Source: Melanopsichium pennsylvanicum
Taxonomy: Eukaryota; Basidiomycota; Ustilaginomycetes; Ustilaginales
DNA length: 64,000 bases
Direction: 5' to 3'
Assembly: GCA_900208305.1 (NCBI GenBank)
Contig: OAPG01000013.1
Location: 310,001 to 374,000, forward strand
Of this stretch, positions 48,579 to 58,446 are shown in pieces (within the stretch, counting starts at the first letter, position 1; each line of letters starts with the position of its first letter). Under the pieces are notes generated by a model, which did not search any database, was not told where the DNA came from, and saw only the letters and a program-made list of their open reading frames with translations. A program made the position numbers and the translations under genes.

Positions 48579-49445
48579 TCAAAATGCATCCATGATGGTC
48601 TCTTCTGCAGCAGGCAACAGTTCGTCTTCGAAATGATGCCTCTTTTCCTCCTCTCGTCGATGAACAATCTCGGCAGAATAATCTGAAGGGGCTGCCTCCT
48701 TTCGCTTTGGCGAGGCGACATCGGCCTCTTCGACGGGAGAGTCTTTCCCCTTCTCGATTTCAGGGTTTTCAGTCAAAGGTTTCGTTTCGAAAGTGTCAGC
48801 AGCCTTTGCAGTTGGCATTTCGAGGTATTCATAGTGTTCAACGCGCTTAAGACCGCCGCAGGGGCGGCAAACATCGTCCTCCATGGCTACGAGGTAGTCT
48901 TGCTCCTTGCAACCGCAGATCGAAACAGGATCATACGGAATATTTACACCATGAGTCTCACCTCGATGCTTTGGCTTCACGTCCTCTGTGTCCGAAGCAA
49001 CTGAGAGCTGCGACGGTGTGGCTAGGATGTTGGTGGAGATGTCATCTTTGATTACTCGGAGCCCTTGGTCAAAAGGCACCGACGTCACGCGGGTACTTTT
49101 CGATTCACCTTGCTCCATTTGGTCACGAGAACCTTGCCTTTTCCTCTGAGAAGCCGAACATCGCTGCTGGTAACAGTATCGGACGGCATCCTCGTCGGTG
49201 ATCAGCAAGTGGAGCAATTGAAAATATTCAATCAGGGCCCGAGTCAGTGCGATGGCCATCAGAACAGATGTGGGCCAGCTTGGAGAAGTGGTAGGGCTGG
49301 CAGATCTGTGAGCTGTTAAATCTTCATATATCCATGATTCGGCGTCATGGGCACGAATTGAGTGAGTTGCGTACGCAATCCAGATGACAACCAAGGGAAT
49401 GAGGCCAAAGTGGCTGGCGATAGTCTGGTTCGCGATGCGCGACAT
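48579..49445 (-). CDS. Hypothetical two-helix membrane protein
   Basis: Single exon, 288 residues, starting MSRIANQTIASHFG. Two hydrophobic segments are seen: residues about 14-32 (LIPLVVIWIAYATHSI) and 62-86 (VLMAIALTRALIEYFQLLHLLI). The rest is a soluble tail with a Cys motif (ICGCKEQ...VCRPCGG: CxC, then CxxC) near 175-200 and a very charged C-terminus with Lys/Glu/Arg repeats (HRREEEKRHHFEDELLP). No family recognised. The reading frame is long relative to its surroundings, with smut-like codon use, which supports it being real. The CxC...CxxC arrangement may bind a metal (inference). Confidence 0.6.
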   Translation of the reverse strand: MSRIANQTIASHFGLIPLVVIWIAYATHSIRAHDAESWIYEDLTAHRSASPTTSPSWPTSVLMAIALTRALIEYFQLLHLLITDEDAVRYCYQQRCSASQRKRQGSRDQMEQGESKSTRVTSVPFDQGLRVIKDDISTNILATPSQLSVASDTEDVKPKHRGETHGVNIPYDPVSICGCKEQDYLVAMEDDVCRPCGGLKRVEHYEYLEMPTAKAADTFETKPLTENPEIEKGKDSPVEEADVASPKRKEAAPSDYSAEIVHRREEEKRHHFEDELLPAAEETIMDAF

Positions 49446-49582
49446 CGGCGATTATAGTCGGGGAAGTGCACACAAAGGCTAGTAGACTGCGTGGTCTGCT
49501 TAGCTTCAACAATAGAGAGTGGCGATGCTGATGAGCAGCAGCGTGATGTCAAGGTCAGCAGATGTTGTTTAGATGCAAAGGG

Positions 49583-49620
<38 letters not shown>

Positions 49621-52600
49621 TGGGCTCGATGAAGTAAGGATGCGATCGAGGACGGTGGTTGAATTTGAAGAGGTTGAGCGCCATAATTTGAGACACGCCG
49701 AGATCGCAATGTTCGACTGAGCGCTTGAAATCTGAAATCATTGTCAAAACCGTGAGCAATCGGGCGCTAGGACGCCCAAGGAGACGGGACGCGCCCGAGT
49801 CCGAGACTTGCACAGGCGAGCAGTCCAGGCGATAAAGCTGATCTCACTCTGTCCCAGCCCGCACGAAATCTCGCTCCTGACTCAATCCTCCAACTCTTCC
49901 CTAACTTTAGAGCACAGACCTATTGCAAATTAACTTTATGTGCTGATTGTTCTATGATTTCGACGCCAGCAAGCGCATGCAGACAGGCTTTGCAATGTGC
50001 AATCCATCGCATCATGATCTGCATTTTTGCTTTCCGTGTTGGATCCCTCGAGCTGAGGCAGCATAGCTCGCGCGAGCTTGAGAAATGGTACACTTGGTGT
50101 TGGATGTTGTGCCTGGCAATAAGGCTCTACGTCTCGACTCGGTTTCAGCTGCAAGCCAGCAGCGAAGCCGCTCCGCACATGACCAGGAATTTAGATGAAG
50201 AATTGCCGCTGCGCTTCAATCTACTGTTTGGAATCATTAAGAATGGTGCAAACGAAGGGACGGCAGCCTCCACGTGCATCAGCTCCACGTTGAACGCGCG
50301 TCTAGATCGCACCCTGCGTCGAAGAAGACTTCGCTCACATTGTTGTTCTTGCGAGCTTTTTTGATGTCAGATTCATCCGGATAAGACATTTTCAAAATAT
50401 CAGAACACGCGCTCTCACACTGCAAAGCGAGGAGACTCGATGGAACAGGCCCCATGTCAACGCGGTCACGTCTCGCTCCACCAATTCCGGTAGTCCTATA
50501 TAGCCCGCTCAACACCGGCTCGCAGTGTACGCACTCCTTTTTGGAGAATCATCGCTTTGCACCGTCAAGCATCAAGCGTCACGAATAGGCCTGCTGCGAG
50601 GAAAGCGAGCTGAGCCCTTTCTGCCATGCCAATCGGTCACACAGGTCGCACAGTATTGGGCCCATCCAGACACGGCACGGCTGTGTCTCTCTCGGCACCA
50701 ATCGACGACTTTCGAGAACCTACAGTACCCATCAAACGAAATGAGAGCGCTTGTGAACATGACGAGCAAGTGCTGGACGGCCCCATGCAGGCTTCATGCT
50801 GCAGTAAATTCGATCAAGCCGCTGAGTTCTTGAGACAAAGAAACAAATTTGAGACTCCGTCCTTGAAACTAGCTGGTTTGAATGGCTCGTAGTTTCCGAG
50901 GGGGTTCCGACTGGAGCGAGAGAATTGCAGCACAGCAACAAGAACAATTCAACGGCAACTTTGGTCTGCAACTCGACTCAATCCAAAACACTGTAACTGT
51001 ATACACAAGACAGCTTCCAAATTGGCAGCTGCTTTGCGCCCCGCGGGTTTCAGCACATTTCCATGTTTCGTGGGATACAGTAGCTTGGATGAATTGGCTA
51101 TTAACCGCCTGGATTCGGGTCGTAGAACAGCCAGAGCGCGCGTACCACTGTAGACGAATAAATAATTCAAGACAACACAAAGCTTTTCCTCCTTTCGCCT
51201 AAACCCGAAGCATTGTCTTCAAGCAAGCCGACCATCGTTTCAGAATGGTCGTAAGTTAATGCCAGATGCAAACTGACTGAAGAAGCGCGGGCATCGTAGC
51301 TGAGTGCTCATGCAGTTGGCAAGATATGTCTAGGTGGAGGGCCTTCTTTCTCATGACGAGACCTTTCACTTTGTTCATACAATTCTTCTGGCCTCAAGAA
51401 TGTTCGCTTCAAAATCAGTGTCGTGCTGCGTCAGCGTTGAAGCAGGCCAAACGTGGAATTTGGCCCTCTTAGCCTCATCATCCCTCTTTCTCAATTCGAA
51501 CTCCCCTGATGCCGCTATCTATCCTTCGGCAAAACTACATAAGATGCAACTCATACTAACAGATACATGCGGTCTACTGTTGCAGAGCGATCGGCGTGTT
51601 GGCAGCAAGGTCGGATGAGTCGATTCCCGATGCAACCAAATGATTCTCCGTACATTGTTCGTTCCGCCTCACCTCAGATGACAGATGTGCATACAATGTC
51701 GTATGCATGGCTTTTGTATGCCTAGGAATTTCCGAGTGAGTGCGTATTGAGTCCTTAACGTAGCTGGCAGAACGCTGCGCGCCATTAAGTAGAGGTCTTG
51801 TTTCTCCCGCCAAGGCTGTGTGCGCCAAACCAACGGGGCAGAAGCGAGTCTTTGGCGTCCGTGTTTCAGGAAGTGCTGGCCCTCGTCAGACTTTCACCAA
51901 TGTAAGCAAGCCTGGCCCTGCAGCGGCATCCTCCGCATCTCACAATTCCACCGTGCTTCTGGACCGCTTCGGCGCCCTTGCAATGTCTCTCCTCGCAATT
52001 ACGTGCATCCCTCAGTCGCTTTGAGCCTTCATAAGAATCGTACTCATTCCTCCAAAGCGCCCACCTCCAACCACTGGTCTCCCACCTGCGTCGAACCAGA
52101 GCCAAACTGCCAATCTCGATCGCGGTGTTTCACACTTTCAAAAGCATTGTGTTTCGATGTGTCGAATCGTGCCGACATACCAGCCACATTGCACCAGTCT
52201 GGCAGCATGTCCTTCCAACGATTCGCTTGTCGACCATTTTCTTGATTCTGGTTTGATAGGGAAGGTGTGGTGTTTTGGCTGCATGATATTGTTCAAGGCG
52301 ACATTGGTATAGTATCGCCCAAGATCGAATCCATGAGAGCGATAGACTTGCCGACGACATTGTTGCTTTCAAGAGAACAGAGCAGGAAATGCATTTGAGT
52401 CGGAAATGGCAGCAAACGGCCTCTAGTCGGTTTCAATGTCCGGAATTGAAACATCGGGCATGCTCTCCTCGTCATGATTCATGCAAATACGTACGAACTT
52501 CGTCGTTCGGGCTCTACAGCCGCGTGTGTGGGTTGTTTGCTCAATGTGAACACAGCTTGGGCCTCACCTGCTTTTGTTTCTGTTTTGCATTTCTTCTTCC

Positions 52601-53916
52601 AGTTTGCGTGCTTGTGGTGCTGCTAGTCATCCGTGTCCAGCCTTGTCCTGCACCGGTCCCTGGCACTGCCTCTGCAGGTCCAGGTCCCGATTGCTGTCGA
52701 TTTCGCTCCAGCTGCCTCCGAGCTTTAGATGTCTGCCGCCAAAACGCTCCCGAATTGGAATACCCAGCTCGTCTGACAGACACACCTGTCCCTCCTCTTC
52801 CGTCGAAACACAGCGCTCATGTTCCATGCTTGGCCCTTGCCAACCGAGCACACATGCTCACCTTCTTCGTCTAGCAGAAGAATAAGTTGGTCTCCAAAAA
52901 ACAGCGGCATATTTCATCATTGCTACTAGCTTGCAGATGCATTTGCGGCTTCTGTTGCTTGACGGCGGCTGTGCCGCGTCGATCCGCTCGAATCAGACAG
53001 TCACCTGGTCAATGGAAATCTGGGGCTCTGTGCCTGTCCTTTTCACAATACGGGTCCTTCCTTACAGCCATTTCTATTCCTGAGCTGCTGCTTTTACTTC
53101 CTTGAAGGTGACGATGTCGTTCTGGGATCCCGAAGCAGAGATTGCCACTTCTGTCCTCCGTAGAGGTGCGTAACTTTGGTCACGAAGGGCCTCCTGAGAC
53201 TCGGATCGCTACCTTCTTTCTGAGCTACCACCTCTCCATCTGCGCCTGCTCATTGCTCCTCTCCCCCATTACATTCCGACATGCAGCTTCATTTGTAGCC
53301 CTGCATCGCCCTTACCTCCCTACACCAGCCGCCGCTGTCTCCTCTGTTCCGTTGCGTTGGTAGGTAAGCAGCTTTTACAACCAGTGCGAATTCGTGGTTC
53401 CGCACAGTCTGCTGCTCCTGTCTCCAAGCAGACATCGTCAGCAACTTGTTTCAAAGCTCCATCTTCATACCTGCAGTTGCGTCCGTCTTGATTCCGCAGT
53501 AGCACCGTGCATCGTCACCATCAGTACATCGCCGAGTGCTTTTGGATAGTCACAAGCACAGCGCCGCCCCGGTCACGTCCGCTAGGATTGAAGTGCTAAA
53601 ACTCCGTGCCGGCGTACCCTGGACCGTCACGTTCTGCTGGTGAACTGCCTAGCCGATATTGTGGCATTGCCCCGCAGAAGTCACAATACCTACGCAGTGT
53701 TAGGGTCGAGGACCGTCTCAGAAAGAGTATAGAGCTGTAGAGAGAGGTAGAAACGGCCAGGCACGGCTTTGGAGCCACTGCTTCTTGACCACTACAGCTT
53801 GCCTTTGTCGCTCAGGCCACCGTTGATTCACAGATTGACGGTTGACTCTCTCTGCTGTACTGTTATATGATACGGCCCTTTTTTGAAGAAGATCAGGATC
53901 GGATTCGACGTATGAT
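49446..53916. other. Long gene-poor region (4.5 kb)
   Basis: Only short overlapping frames on both strands, without family signal. Contents seen are a (GT)n repeat at 49586-49617, a TACTGTA-type motif near 50722 and 51076, and pyrimidine-rich sequence near 52560-52720. It may include the leader of the first velvet gene. No transposase, integrase or reverse transcriptase motif is visible. Confidence 0.5.
49586..49617. repeat. (GT)n microsatellite
   Basis: About 15 uninterrupted GT units, about 140 bases upstream of the unknown membrane protein start on the opposite strand, so likely in its leader or promoter. Confidence 0.95.
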
Positions 53917-54401
53917 ATGTCAAGCAATAAGTTCGGATGCGACACAGAAGGGGCAACAACACAGATCATGCATACATATTCACACCTACTCTCACATCAA
54001 CAAGAGGAGGGAGACGCTCATTTAGGGAAAAAGTCCAACAATTCGTGGCGCTATCTGCTTTGTTTGCTTCGCCCACCATTGCAGCAAATCTTCACAAACC
54101 AATCGCCCACTTCATCATCACCACCAACAACACCGGTGGCACCACCGCATCTGCAAAATTTGTATAATACAATAGTTGGGACCTCTTTTCAGCCCGCGAC
54201 TAGCGACGGCGAGGGGTCCGATCGATCCCCAAAAACGACGCCCACACCATCTCATAATGCAGCAGAAGGTCCATCCGGTCCAGCCCCAACCCAACCAGCC
54301 GCCAATGAGCTTGCGATCAGGGCTGGAAAGAGACGTCTGGACGATGAAGCAGCAAGTCAAACAATCCCCGTCCATAAGAAGACCGAAACGGCGGATCAGA
54401 G
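53917..54401 (+). CDS. Possible disordered 5' exon upstream of the first velvet gene
   Basis: An open frame encodes a Pro/Thr/Ser/Asn-rich stretch (TSSSPPTTPVAPP, GEGSDRSPKTTPTPSHN) and a basic KRRLDDEAASQTIPVHKK motif, and ends at a strong donor AG|GTAAGT. It could be a first exon of the velvet gene, whose domain starts 450 bases later. The nearest good acceptor (TTCAG at 54469) runs into a stop at 54678-54680 in that frame. A two-intron path, using GTAAGG after 54511 and TCGTAG at 54680, keeps frame but is unproven. The N-terminal part of the frame before about 54070 looks non-coding. Confidence 0.35.
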
Positions 54402-54739
54402 GTAAGTTCTACGAAAGTAATACTTCTCCAAAGACCTGATTCCAAGCTCTTTGTGCTCTCCCCCTTCAGCTGCCTGTCCAGCTCATTTTGGCTTCATCTT
54501 CGTAAGGACCTTGTTCCGCATACTGGGCCTGTCCTCCAGATGGGAACCTCTTGGGAAAAGTGTAAATCACAGGGTGCGACGTGTCCGAGCCGCCTGACGA
54601 CGAGAGTCGCCCACTGGCAGCTGCCCTTGAGCTGTGAGGCCTGTCACGACGCTCGAAGAAGCCCTTTTAGGTCCTCGTAGCTGAAGCGTCCCCAAGACTA
54701 CATGAGGCGGCTGCCCTGCCCGACCCTTGGAACTCCCGG

Positions 54740-55786
54740 ATGGCCCACGGCATTGCCCTCCTTCGTCTGTCCCGCTCCTTGAGACGCCCTCTCCTTGTCG
54801 TTGTCCCCGACGCTTACCCTACCCTTCGCTTTCCCATGCCTTTTGTGCCGAACATGACATCGATCAGCTCCTCATTCAGATACAAGTTGATCTTGATTCA
54901 AGAGCCCACCACTGGTGCTGCATTCGAAGACAACCTCCTCGGCCGCATTGGTTTGGCACCACCCTTGATTCTAGAGCTACAAGTTTTCAAGGACGGCAAG
55001 CTCGAAGATGCTTCTTCAGAGCTCCCATTCCTGTTTTGCCAATGCTACCTGCTAGACGAACAGGGCAACGTGGCTGACATGGTGGATCAAAGTATCACCC
55101 CGATACGTCCACCAAATGCCACGTTGATGCCGCCTGATTCACCATCCCGAACCCGCAGAGGTCGCACTTCAAGCTCGAGCCGCCGCGGTACTGCCACCGC
55201 CTCTGCCTTTTTGAGTAGGTCTTCGGAATCAGTAGAGGCCTCAGCAAGTGACATTCTGGACAACAGTCCAACAATGGTGCGCAACGACAACAGCACAACG
55301 ACGCCACAGGCTGGCCAAGATTCGCCCCAGCTAGCTCGGATGTTGTATGGCACCACCACCACGGGTCCTCAGCAGTATCTGTTGCTCGAAGATGAAGAGA
55401 AACCTTACTTTTTCTTTCCCGAGATCAGTGTTAGGACTCCGGGCAAGTTCAAGATTGCTTGCAGGTTGATGCGGCTGCTTCTGTAAGTGTTTTGTCCCCA
55501 TCTAAGCTGGTGTCTACGACTAAAGCGCTCACCCCTTCTCTCATTTGTTCCTCTATGACCAATCATCACGACATCGACCAAACGGTGGTCTCCACACGCA
55601 CTGTACCAACGCAGACCGGGCATGCCAACGACTTCGGAAAATGGTATTTTGGCCTCGACCGAAACGCAAATCTTTGAGGTTGTCAAGCGTAATGTGTACG
55701 CAGCTCCCTACATCACCGATGTCTCGCGTCACTTTGCCCGTCAAGGCGTACCCCTTTTGCTTCCGCCCGGCGTGTCTGCCGATTGA
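54740..55786 (+). CDS. Velvet-domain regulator, divergent member, two or more exons
   Basis: Exons 54740-55482 and 55615-55786; the intron (GTAAGT...CGCAG, 132 nt) joins in phase. The velvet domain starts at RYKLILIQEPTTGAAF and continues with GLAPPLILELQVFKDGK, LPFLFCQCYLLDEQGN, YFFFPEISVRTPGKFKIACRL, and across the intron FEVVKRNVYAAPYITDVSRHFARQGVPLLLPPG. The most likely start is the ATG at 54854 (MTSISSSFRYKL, good context), giving 266 residues; ATG 54740 would give 304. A Ser/Thr/Arg-rich insert of about 100 residues splits the domain. The usual basic GRxCGxxDKDRRP segment is replaced by TTGAAFEDNLLGRIGL and the FPGMxEST block by YAAPYITDV. Velvet proteins are NF-kB-like factors that govern sporulation and secondary metabolism, often as heterodimers. 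The partner may be the convergent neighbour (inference). Confidence 0.78.
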
Positions 55787-56160
55787 TCCTTCCTTACATT
55801 ATATACCGCTTAGAGTCAATACTATTACCACCGCAAATCACAAACGCAGTTCAGTGGGTTGCTCGAATCGACTTGTATACCTGGACCTACATACCACGGT
55901 GCTTATAGTATCTTATATCTTGCTCTCATTACATCTGTGCGCATGCTCAATCTCGTCTCAATAATCACAATGACTTCTTGCCTCTAGCGTTGTCGTCGAC
56001 ATCAAGTACTCGGAGCAGTCAAAGGTCAAAGCTTGTCCAGATTATAGAGAAAAAGTGCGGACCGTTTCAGTTCTGTCGGTGTTACACTCGGCCTTGTGTG
56101 GTTCAATGAGTTCCAAGCTGGCGCGATCGTTCTCGGTGGAGGCAGAATTTTCATATTTTC

Positions 56161-56163
<3 letters not shown>

Positions 56164-56219
<56 letters not shown>
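56164..56219. repeat. Very long poly-T tract, about 56 bases
   Basis: An uninterrupted T run, by far the longest homopolymer in the window, nearly midway between the stop codons of two convergent velvet genes. It could be the trace of a retroposed poly-A tail or a slippage-grown 3' T-tract; no element body or target-site duplication was recognised. Confidence 0.97.
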
Positions 56220-56220
<1 letters not shown>

Positions 56221-56440
56221 AAGATCCTAGAGGCGAAGAGAAGCAAAACACGAAGCAGACAGACAGATAATTGAAGTTAAAAGTGTAGCGATGCTTGGTG
56301 ACTCATGTAGACGGAAATCACCTTTCGACGCTAGACTTTTCGCTTTTCGTTTTCTCAGAATACACCCTCAATTCGCGCCCACAGAGCAAGCCAAAAGAAC
56401 AACATCGTGAATGCAACCCTCATTCCCCCCCCCTCACCCC

Positions 56441-56476
56441 GATCAAATTTAGATCAAATTCAGATCAAATTCAGAT
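56441..56476. repeat. 11-base tandem repeat, about 3.3 copies
   Basis: Units GATCAAATTTA, GATCAAATTCA, GATCAAATTCA and a partial GATC, directly after a C-run. Located between the two velvet genes. Confidence 0.92.
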
Positions 56477-56761
56477 CGTACCTTCGTTATTCGATCCTTT
56501 CTCCGCACTTTCGCATCAAGCACACAAGCTTTAACCTCAATTTATGGTTTCGGAGCGACGAAGGTCTCATCATCTTTGAACCTTGAATATGACAAGCCTG
56601 AAAATCGACGTTTTGTGAGAAAGGAAAAGAGAGAGAGAGAGAGCGAGAAATAGCCAAAGAGTCCCAAAGAGTGCAAGAAAGAGAGAGAAAGATTATTACG
56701 AGGCATGCTGCTGAATGATACGATCACACGTGTGGCACGGACCGAGACGCTGGAAGCTGAA

Positions 56762-58446
56762 CTACCCACTTGGTGAACGGGCTGGGTCAAGACCGAATTC
56801 GAGTTCATCCCTTCTGTCAATGTCAGGCTGTTCCTGCCTGCGGCGACCTTCATGGCGCACCGGTACCTGAATTCCCTGACGAGCCAGACATTTGGCGAGA
56901 TCAGTTGACTCAGTCATGCCTGGGAAGCGTCGTGGACTGTAGACAGAGAATGGCTCTGTGAGGGCCTCGGCGAGCACATGGCCTTCCGCACTGGTAGTTG
57001 CGTCAGGCGATGGTAGACTGGACGAACCCAAGGTCAGAAGCTTGAATGCGAGCCGGAACTGACCTTCCTGACGAATGCTGAGGTCAGGAAATATAAAGAA
57101 GCAGGCGCGAGAGCCATCTAAGTCGCGAGCAACGTTAGCAGTGGCGACCAAGCGGCCCTCGAGCATTCTAGTCCAAGGAAACAAAGCGTCAGGGGCTTCT
57201 ACCAACACTGATTCGGAATGTGTACGTGTGTTGGGGTCTTCTTTGCGAAGCGAGACTTGAAGGATGAGATTCGGGCTATTCTCGTAGCTGCGGAGGTATC
57301 CATTACGAGTATAGAAGCGGGACGAGTCAGCAAGATGGTTCTCAGGGCAGTCCGAAGCCTTCTGTGTAGCAGTGTGTCTACTGATATAGCGCAGATCTAG
57401 TGTGCTAAGCATCAGGGTCTGTGCAGAACGACCTCGGCTAAGCTAGGTCAGCACGATGCACTTACTCTTCATCGTCGGTGCCATCTTGCTTCAAGACTCG
57501 CAGTTGGAGGATGGGCAGAGGATCTAATGGGCGTTTGTCTTTGCTGCCCATGCCGCACAAACGACCTTGCTGTGGCTGCTGACGAATAGTGAGCATGTAG
57601 ATTCTGTATGAAGCAACGGTGAAATAGATATGACGTGATGTCGACGGCGAAACGTTGTCAGACAAGTGTCGCTGCTAGAGTTGGCTACAGCTCAAGAGCA
57701 GCCTTCGGGGCTTACCTGACCCCGAGCCGGTGACGAAGAGCTAGCTCAGGCAGTGACTTACCTGTTTCCATCCGAATGATTCGGAAGTCCGGTCAGCATA
57801 GGTGGAGGGGCCGATGGGCTAGTACGCAGCTGGAGAAGACCGCTTGCTTCGTAATGATCCTGTAGCAGGCGGAGATTTGGCATATTGGGCTGATTCCCTT
57901 CAGAGGCGGAGCTGTGTCTGTCGTTCATGAACGAAGCTGAACCGCGATATGACTGCTGTCCTCGCTGTTCATAGCTGATGCGGGATGAATTACTGAGGGG
58001 CTGATCTCTGCGCTCGCTACCATACGTTCTCCCTTCCTCATACGCTTCTGGAGTAAAAGAATGGTTCCCTTGAAGCTGCGTCGATAAGGAAGGTTGTTGT
58101 GGCTCCCTTTGAGAAGGATGCCGCGATAGCATACATTCCCTCGACGATGATGATGGACGAGGAGGCGGGCGCATGTTCACACCATCAGTGTCGTCTGGAG
58201 AATGGAGTTAAGTGAGAACAAGGACAGGCATGCTGGTTGAGAACGGTCAATTCATCCGGCAAGGAAGCCCGGGAAAATGCTCTGCAACTTACATTGCTTT
58301 TGCTCTGGGGAAGTCCGAGCCGCTTCTGTCCGCGGCAAATCACGAGCAGAATATTGACTAGTTGCGTCGGTGCGCTGAAATTGATTGTCACCATTGTTGA
58401 GTAGAGGCGGACGGTCGGCTGGAGCATCTGAGTTGGGTATCGACAT
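56762..58446 (-). CDS. Velvet-domain regulator, VelB-like, four exons
   Basis: Exons on the minus strand: 58446-58293, 58194-57762, 57603-57466, then the last exon from 57404 or 57287 to 56762. All junctions are GTAAGT/YAG with matching phases; both options for the last exon keep frame (455 or 416 residues). The first 195 residues are disordered, Ser/Gln/Pro-rich (RPPPRPSSSSRE, QREPQQPS). The velvet domain reads GNRIYMLTIRQQPQQGRLCG, then MGSKDKRPLDPLPILQLRVL, NSPNLILQVSL, ACFFIFPDLSIRQEGQFRLAFKLL, EPFSVYSPRRFPGMTESTDLAKCLARQGIQVPVR. These match VelB/VosA-type proteins, including the basic loop (RLCG...KDKRP) used for DNA contact and the FPGMTEST block. In filamentous fungi VelB partners VeA or VosA in development; in Ustilago velvet genes affect teliospore formation. 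Convergent with another velvet gene. Confidence 0.87.

Larger units (their letters stand above)
55787..56761. other. Convergent 3' region between the two velvet genes
   Basis: 975 bases with a 56-base poly-T tract and an 11-base tandem repeat, listed separately, plus a GA repeat at about 56629-56646. Open frames here are homopolymer artefacts or lie downstream of the stop of the minus-strand velvet gene. Confidence 0.6.

Noticed and set aside
52389..52874. 161-codon frame with a hydrophobic Cys/Phe/Val segment
   Set aside because: No family signal and an overlapping frame of equal quality; pyrimidine-rich DNA gives apparent membrane segments.
56042..56270. Poly-Lys and poly-Phe frames across the T-tract
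   Set aside because: Homopolymer artefacts.
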